A stretch of DNA of 64,000 nucleotides from Rosellinia necatrix (lineage: Eukaryota; Ascomycota; Sordariomycetes; Xylariales; Xylariaceae). Both the position numbers and the translations under genes were made by a program. Shown piece after piece: positions 57,744-64,000 of the stretch. The notes under the pieces were generated by a model that worked only from the letters and a program-made list of their open reading frames with translations, ran no database searches and was not told where the DNA came from. Position 1 is the stretch's first letter. Every line of letters begins with the position of its first letter. The stretch spans positions 2,418,001-2,482,000 of the forward strand of contig JAGYVD010000003.1 in the NCBI GenBank assembly GCA_021209875.1, in the 5' to 3' direction.

Positions 57744-60714
57744 CCCCACATTGGATGCTTGGTACCTCATATAGCTACGGATTTTCATGCACAAAGGATA
57801 GCATTGGCGAGATTTCTTTTGATCACTGTCAGATATATAATGACATAACGCTGCCAAAAATGGTCAGATGATAGATCTTCTTTGTTCTCGTCGTCCCACG
57901 AGGTTCAGTGTGAGATACTTCTTATCAGTCTAAAAGTCTTTCTTAGGCATTTCTTGCCACCGATAATGACAATATCTCTAAACTAAAAGTCTTGTTGCAT
58001 AGAATAAAGGGGGTGAAATGAGATACAGAACTTCCAAGAGCACCGAAAGATTCTAGCCCCTCTCCAAGATGGGAGCAGATAGCTGCTTCGATTTCGCCCC
58101 TGACAACAAGGAGGCATTGAGGATACAGTCGCCGGGTTCTCATTTCTAAGTATAAACCTGCTTGAAGAACCTTTTTTTAGTCATATATTTCTGTACTAGC
58201 TTTGAAGTAAGATCGTTTGCGTGTGCTCGTTTTACTGGAGAGGTTTGTCGAGAGGGTGGCAACCCCCTTTTCTTACTGTCGTAAGCCGTCATTCGTACTC
58301 TTTAATGGCAAGTAGCATCTTCTTCCCATTTGGTACTTTAAATCCTCAGGATCGTCAGGCTTTGCCCAATCACCGTAAATGTGCTATCTAGAAAGCCACC
58401 CTAGCATATCCTTTCGCTGCTGTTGACGGTGCTTTCAATCGTGAGGGCCCTGTATCCTTAAAATACAAGGGACGCTTACAACCTTGGCGATATATTGTAC
58501 ATATAGAAGCATGAAGTTGGTGATGCACTTGTCTATGTCGTGTTACTTCGGCATGGTTCTCGGTTCCGAGACTACATACATGGCTACCCGACCACCCGGT
58601 TTCCGCAGCTGGGGCCGAGAAGGATTCACCTTGTAGAAGTTCTTTTTGTGACACCCACTTCAGTCTACGGAAATATTCGGAGGCTGTCTCTGACGGCTTG
58701 TGAACGGGTGATGAAACACGGCACAGGATGCCGCCAACGACTCAGATTCTCGAGCGACATCCGGGACTATTAGGTAAAGGCCAAGCCCCATTAACACCAC
58801 TTATTCACGATCGGTAGACACGGTGGCTCAGGGAGACCAGGAGATAAACCTGCGGGGTTGTTGAAAGATTTACAACCCGATGTTCTATTTTGCTCTCCCC
58901 AGCTGGGGGAGTATCATACGACCAATTGGCCCCCTTGCTTTGATCACAGAACATGCCGCTTTATCTAGGGAGGTTTCCCTGCGGACCAACAAGCCACTAA
59001 CAGACATATACAAGTAGATGATCAATGATTTAGGTTTGAATAGAGACCGTGCATTATGCTAGAGCCCTGTCGGACGGACGTTGTAACTAGCATAGGGGTA
59101 TGAAGTATGTCTCGCGATATCAAGCCCTATAGTTTCTGGATCACTAAAGTACAAGCCACAATCTGGGCCATGTAAGCCAAGATACGGGGACGGGACACAC
59201 CTTCGCATTCGGATTGAATGCCCCCTTTCGTAGAATAGTAACCGTGGCTTTGGGACATCCCTAGCATAACTAATTATGCATTACATGCCTTCTGGTGGCT
59301 AGTTATATGGACAAGATATTTGTGAAGACAGGTTTCGGTTCCTTTTCCCCCCGGTTTACAAACTGTCATATGTTGCGACCTAATTGACGCCAGTCTTGTA
59401 CTTTGTGAGACCTGTTTTCTTTTCTCTAGTCGGGGGAGAAACTAGCTGCAACGCCTTGGTAACGACTTTCAAGACATCCAGTTCGTCACGCTTGGATCAC
59501 CTCCTCACCTCCACACCACCGGAAACACAGTATCGTTTCAGGGGCCCGGTTGAAGAACGGTTTGGGGGGTGGCTTCAAGTAAAAGTGTTTACAACCCAGA
59601 CCGGTCAAAAGTGACAGCTCACAAGACGCTAAATCAGCGTCCTCCAGCTTGCCCTTCACATTGCTCCCAAAACCGGGCACATGGCCATTTCCCCAATGCT
59701 ATGCCGTGCGATAGGTCGTTCCCCGCAGATGGATCAAAGGGACAAGATGACGTTGGACCTCTTTATCTAGCTGATATGCTTTTTATCTTGACGAATTGCA
59801 TATTGCGAAACCCAAAGATCCTACGATCGACAAGGGCCATCAGCGAGTACCTGACATAGGGTTCTCGCGCCTCGTGGCGCCTGGGTATATATATACACCA
59901 CACACATACACGTACACACACGCGCATACACACACACACACACACCTACACATGCCCGACCGGTTTCTGTCAAGACACTGTATAGGTGGGCGAGGCTGTC
60001 AAGGATGGGTGAACCATGCTATACCGGCAACATCATATATCATAGGCCCAAGATGGCGGTCTGCTCAATATAGTAACAACCTACTGCGCAGATTAGACCG
60101 AGTATCTTGTTACACCATAAGAGCCCTTGTCGGTGAGAGGTTCTATCACAGCGAATTCTGAAGCACAAGCAGGCATCGGATTATGAGGGCCGGCATTTCA
60201 GCCTCAGCGTACCCAGTTGCAGGCCTAAAACGGCTATTGTCCGTGCTAGTAATCTCCGCAGGGGCGAATGGCACGAGGGCAACGTACTACCGATGATCAT
60301 GTTGAAATCTCTTTGGCAGGACCGCTGGAATTGACATGGGGGGGGGGGATGTGATAGTTCAACGGTAACTGCCGAGCCTCGTGGCCTTTGTCGTGGGAGA
60401 AGTACCTTGCGTTGGGAGTGACATATGGTAGACTGGCAATACCACCGTGGCGTCTGCATCATATAAACGGCCTGGACTAGATGGCTCACCAATACGTATC
60501 GACCTCCAGCCTAGTCGTCCAGCCCAGTCTGGACTTCGTGGGTGGTCACACACCACCCAAGTGGTGCCCGCTAGCTAGTTCGCTTTTACAGGCATTCGTT
60601 CGAGTAGTGTAGTGTATTAATCTCGTGTGGGATCGTACAGTATCACTCGGCAGGGCCTTCAGCTACCTACAAGAAGATCCGGATAGCCAGAACTGCGTAC
60701 TGTACGTAAGCCTG

Positions 60715-60824
60715 CTGCTGCTACTAGTTACTACTACTGCTGGTTGCTCCTGCTGCTGGCTGCTGGATGCTGGCTGCGGGATGCTGGCTGCTGGATGCTG
60801 AATGCTGGATGCTGCTGCTGGGGA
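60715..60824. repeat. GCTGCTGGAT/CTGGATGCTG repeat
   Basis: Imperfect short repeats based on GCTG and GGATGCTGG over about 110 bp in non-coding DNA. Frames through it are short. Confidence 0.75.
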
Positions 60825-61300
60825 ACGGCGCGGATTTGGGAATCGGCCCCCAGACGGCAGTTTTCTCATTCATGATGCTGGGTCGGCCGGGCTTTTAGAC
60901 CAATGAGAAAATATCGAAAAAGTTTTTGCTCGTAAGTTGCTGATGGGCCAAGCTACGGCTGACCCCATGCTGTGCGACGTTGAAGACACGACCGGGTTCG
61001 TGTCAGGCATCTTTATTCATTTCTGAGGGAAAATTCTTTTTTAAGCAGCGAATGGACAGGTTGAGAAGGGAAAGGGTGGAATGTGTCAGACCACGCATCT
61101 GTGAAATGGTTGGTGAATAAATATCTTCGTATGGGGAGGGAGAATGCGTGTAAGACGGGCATACTCGCTCTGTTGGGAACGAACGAGAAACTCTCCCCAA
61201 AAAAAGACAAAAACCCTGCGATTACAACAGACTTGCATCTGTCTACCCATGGGATTATTTTCGCCTGAAACAGCCGGGAATGAACGCTACCGTCTTTATT

Positions 61301-61376
61301 GTATGTATGTAGGTATGTATGTAGGTATGTATGTATGTATGTATGTATGTATGTATGTATGTATGTATGTATGTAT
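61301..61376. repeat. (GTAT)n tetranucleotide array
   Basis: About 18 copies of GTAT with two GTAG interruptions. Confidence 0.9.
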
Positions 61377-61523
61377 ACGTGCATCGATAGATCGGATGGA
61401 TGGTGGCTGCAGCAGACGACGACGATAACCGCGACAGGATGACTTACATTACATACCTTGGGTATGTAGGTAAGTAGGTTCCAACATCTACCTACCTACC
61501 TCTAGGTACTCATGTATGTACCT

Positions 61524-61570
61524 ACATACATACATACATACATACGTACATACGCACATACATGCATACC
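61524..61570. repeat. (CATA)n array, inverted relative to 61301–61376
   Basis: About ten copies of CATA with CGTA and CGCA interruptions; it is the reverse complement of the upstream (GTAT)n motif, 150 bp away. Confidence 0.85.
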
Positions 61571-63310
61571 ACAGTGTACATCTACCTACATATTTGGGCC
61601 ATATTGGGTCAAACATACAACCACACTTTACATACACGAGAGTTTCGCTGCCCGTAAAAGCAATCAATTGATCACCCGATAATGCTGCACTCCAGAGTTC
61701 GGGTTTGTCGGTACTGAGGCTTGGCTTCGCGCGTGTCTCTTCCGAACCAACGGCTCCGTTCTATCTCTTTCCACGCCCCATCCTGTCTCTTTCCGGGAAT
61801 TGATATTGAAAATTGGAGTGAAAAAAAAAACACACGAAAGAATGAAAAATAAAATAATAAAATAATTAAAAATGAACCCTGCACATACATACATACTATG
61901 TGCATCCTCCATACGTACGTACGTATGTATGTACATACATTGGTATCGGCGGCAGTGAAGTTTGTATGCAATGTACAGATAGTGTACACAACATACTATA
62001 GTTACTGCCTTTTTTGTCGTCTAGCGCACGTATCGGACAGTGATCGACCGACGGATAGGTCGAACGGTCGACGGTCTACGGTGAGCCTACATATCGCGAG
62101 AAAACGGGCTCGATGGCGGGCGGACGGGCGTATTTTTTTTTTCTTGTTTGCCTTCCGGATTGGGTAACAAATCGTTGCATTGGCGAACGGTGGACCGAAC
62201 GACGCGTGCGCTGAATGGGATTCTGAAGGATTTCCCTTGTATGTATGATGACGGGCAAGTTTCTTGATGACAAACGAGGCGGGGAAACCGAATCACCTAC
62301 CATCTTATTCACCTCTTTTGGTTATTCCATCTCTCACCGGCCCTCTTTGGGTCTGGCTGACCGGGGGAGGACGGGGAGATAGAGTGAGGTGCACACACTA
62401 GGTATGTTAGTTAGCTAGTTACCCATGCGCGTGGCGCACACCTCGACAACGACGGCGACGGCAACAACGTCGTCTTCATTGTCATCGTCGTCGTCGTCGT
62501 TGTCGTTGTCGTTGTCCTGGTCCTGGTCCTGGTGTCAATCGGTAGCGTGGGCAGCTCCTGTTAGGCAGGTCAGAGTCGCAGTAGGAGTCCTCGCATGCAG
62601 ATGGTATGGTATGGTATGGTATGGGAGATGCACGTAACATCGTGCCCGGGTCCAACTTAGCTGAGACGTGCAACGCTATTTGCATATTCGCTTCTACATA
62701 TAGATACTATCTAAGTAGGTATATATATAAATATATATACATACACAGATATGGGGTCGTCAACTGAGACAGGCGAGGGAAGCGGCCTATCATGGCTGGA
62801 GGCGGCACTCCAATGCGCAACATAGTACGTGCGTCGCGTGCCGAAGGATGGTCAGATGGTGTTTTTGCGAATTCTGATTCGCCGTCGACGGGTCTGTGGA
62901 AGGATTCTTCGGACGGACTCTTGGGCTCTTGGACTGACTCTCTCGTTGTATGAAGTAGGTACTCTTGGACTCTTGGGGCTCTCTGCCGTCGCAGTGAAGG
63001 AATCTGACCAAAGGCTCACCTCATCGGGTCCCTAAAAGAGAGGAGCGGAGCGGAGTCGAGGCGAACGAATAGACGAATAGAGAGCATGTGCTCGCTTTGA
63101 TCCCGCTACCCCAACTCTACCTACGAGTTAGCCTAACAAGTATGTGGTCTAGCAAGTAAGTACATAGTAACATAGTAATTACATATACCTATTGTCTAGA
63201 TCTGTCTCCCCAGTGAAGCTATCTCGTAGTGGGTACATACCTGTAGGGTCGCAAGCTAAGCACCGCGCCGTCTTGTTTCGATACCATCTACGCATGTATC
63301 GACGTCTCTC

Positions 63311-63370
63311 CCTCTCCCTCTCGCTGTCCCTCTCGCTGTCCCTCTCGCTGTCCCTCTCGCTATCCCTCTC
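63311..63370. repeat. 12-bp tandem repeat CTCTCGCTGTCC
   Basis: Four to five units of CTCTCGCTGTCC; the outer copies are degenerate. Confidence 0.9.
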
Positions 63371-63734
63371 TGGATTGTTTGCTTCGCATGATTCCGTCTG
63401 GTTGATCGACTGATCGGCGATCTTTACACCTCGCTGAAGCCAACCACCGTCTCACCTCGGCTGTAGCGTGCACGCTTGGTCCACAGCAGCAGCTGGCTGG
63501 ATGGGATCTTGCCCTATCTAGATACGTGGTTAATGGACAACGATCCCGCGGTGAGACGGGCATTATCTGGCGCATCTCTGTCGCTAGACCAGAAGCACCA
63601 ACTGTATGCGAGGTGAAACAAACGGCCTCTCCATCGCTCTCTCCATTGCCCTGCGAGGCACTGCTGTCTGCCCGTCCGCATCGCGTCGGTCGCTCGGGGC
63701 CTCCGTCGATCGATGCCTCGGGGAGGCGCAGGGA

Positions 63735-63800
63735 TGCACACACACACACACACATACATACATACATACATACATACATACATACATACATACATACATA
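63735..63800. repeat. (CA)n–(CATA)n array
   Basis: About eight CA dinucleotides run directly into about twelve CATA units. Confidence 0.9.
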
Positions 63801-64000
63801 GATTATCTTAGGCAGGCAGGTAGGCAGGTAGGTTAGAGCTCCGGTTCCGAAGCTGAAGAAGATTGCATCTGAAATCTGCACGTTCGGGGCCCAGCCTGCA
63901 GATACTCTATCTACGTATGCCATCGCCAACGCGGCATATGCTGTGCACGTTGCTGTAGCGGCCGGGAGACCAAGCCAGACCCTCGTCTTGCATTTTGGAG

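Larger units (their letters stand above)
55472..60900. other. AT-rich gene-free region
   Basis: About 5.4 kb after the chitinase stop. It has many A/T runs and stops in all frames and no convincing gene; a poly(T)/poly(A) inverted pair lies near 57711–57743, and a (CA)n tract at 59898–59946. It could be a RIP-decayed repeat region, but composition alone does not prove this. Confidence 0.5.
60901..64000. other. Microsatellite-rich right edge
   Basis: 3.1 kb to the window end. Holds several tetranucleotide and other arrays (61301–61376, 61524–61570, 61879–61940, 62476–62535, 62601–62622, 63311–63370, 63735–63800) and a CCTA island at 61485–61507. Longer-range promoter or UTR of a gene beyond the edge is possible. 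No coding exon is supported. Confidence 0.5.

Noticed and set aside
61300..63800. Microsatellite arrays as a possible CRISPR or telomere
   Set aside because: There are no spacer-separated palindromic repeats, and the arrays are GTAT/CATA/CTCTCG, not the TTAGGG telomere repeat of ascomycetes. CRISPR is not expected in a fungal nuclear genome.
55472..64000. Short frames of 60–105 codons on both strands as genes
   Set aside because: No recognisable domains, no usable splice structure and lengths expected by chance or from repeats.

Overview
This window comes from the nuclear genome of a filamentous ascomycete (Pezizomycotina, probably Sordariomycetes). The evidence is short GT–AG introns (about 52–250 nt) with CTRAY-type branch sites, divergent gene pairs with compact promoters, fungal-type complex I and ATP synthase subunits, and a subgroup-C-like GH18 chitinase next to a LysM gene. 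I find 18 protein-coding genes and one intron-containing tRNA gene. Exon boundaries were placed by reading donors, acceptors and codon phase by hand; they are predictions, not transcript data.

Left and central part (0.3–33.6 kb), mostly housekeeping genes: BUD23 (-) and SVP26 (+) diverge; REX4 (-) and MCM6 (+) diverge; then a ~1,270-residue disordered protein of unknown function (-); ATP17 (-) and the complex I subunit NDUFS4 (+) share a 429-bp promoter with two CCAAT boxes; GID8 (-) and URK1 (+) diverge; an alpha/beta-hydrolase with a frame break; the BAR protein GVP36; the complex I subunit NDUFA5; the Pol I factor RRN11; and the Golgi protein YIP4 (-). Three nuclear OXPHOS genes lie within 12 kb.

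Right part (33.6–64 kb) is gene-poor: a two-PAS-domain protein (-), a lone tRNA-Leu(AAG), an F-box-like protein (-) with a frame break, and then the accessory locus of the window. In that locus a secreted multi-LysM protein (-, 801 aa) and a very large modular chitinase (+, 1,771 aa: signal peptide, hevein-type chitin-binding domain, GH18, four Cys-rich modules, long tail with dibasic sites) are transcribed divergently from a 785-bp region. The last 8.5 kb has no recognisable gene; it is AT-rich at first and microsatellite-rich later.

Themes: (1) the LysM/chitinase pair resembles killer-toxin-like (zymocin alpha/beta-like) loci and is the best candidate for an unusual system; (2) three genes are broken by what looks like one extra base in a G/C run, so assembly error must be excluded before calling pseudogenes; (3) islands rich in TAGG/CCTA and palindromes such as TACCTAGGTA recur in the gaps between genes and nowhere in the recognised coding exons.
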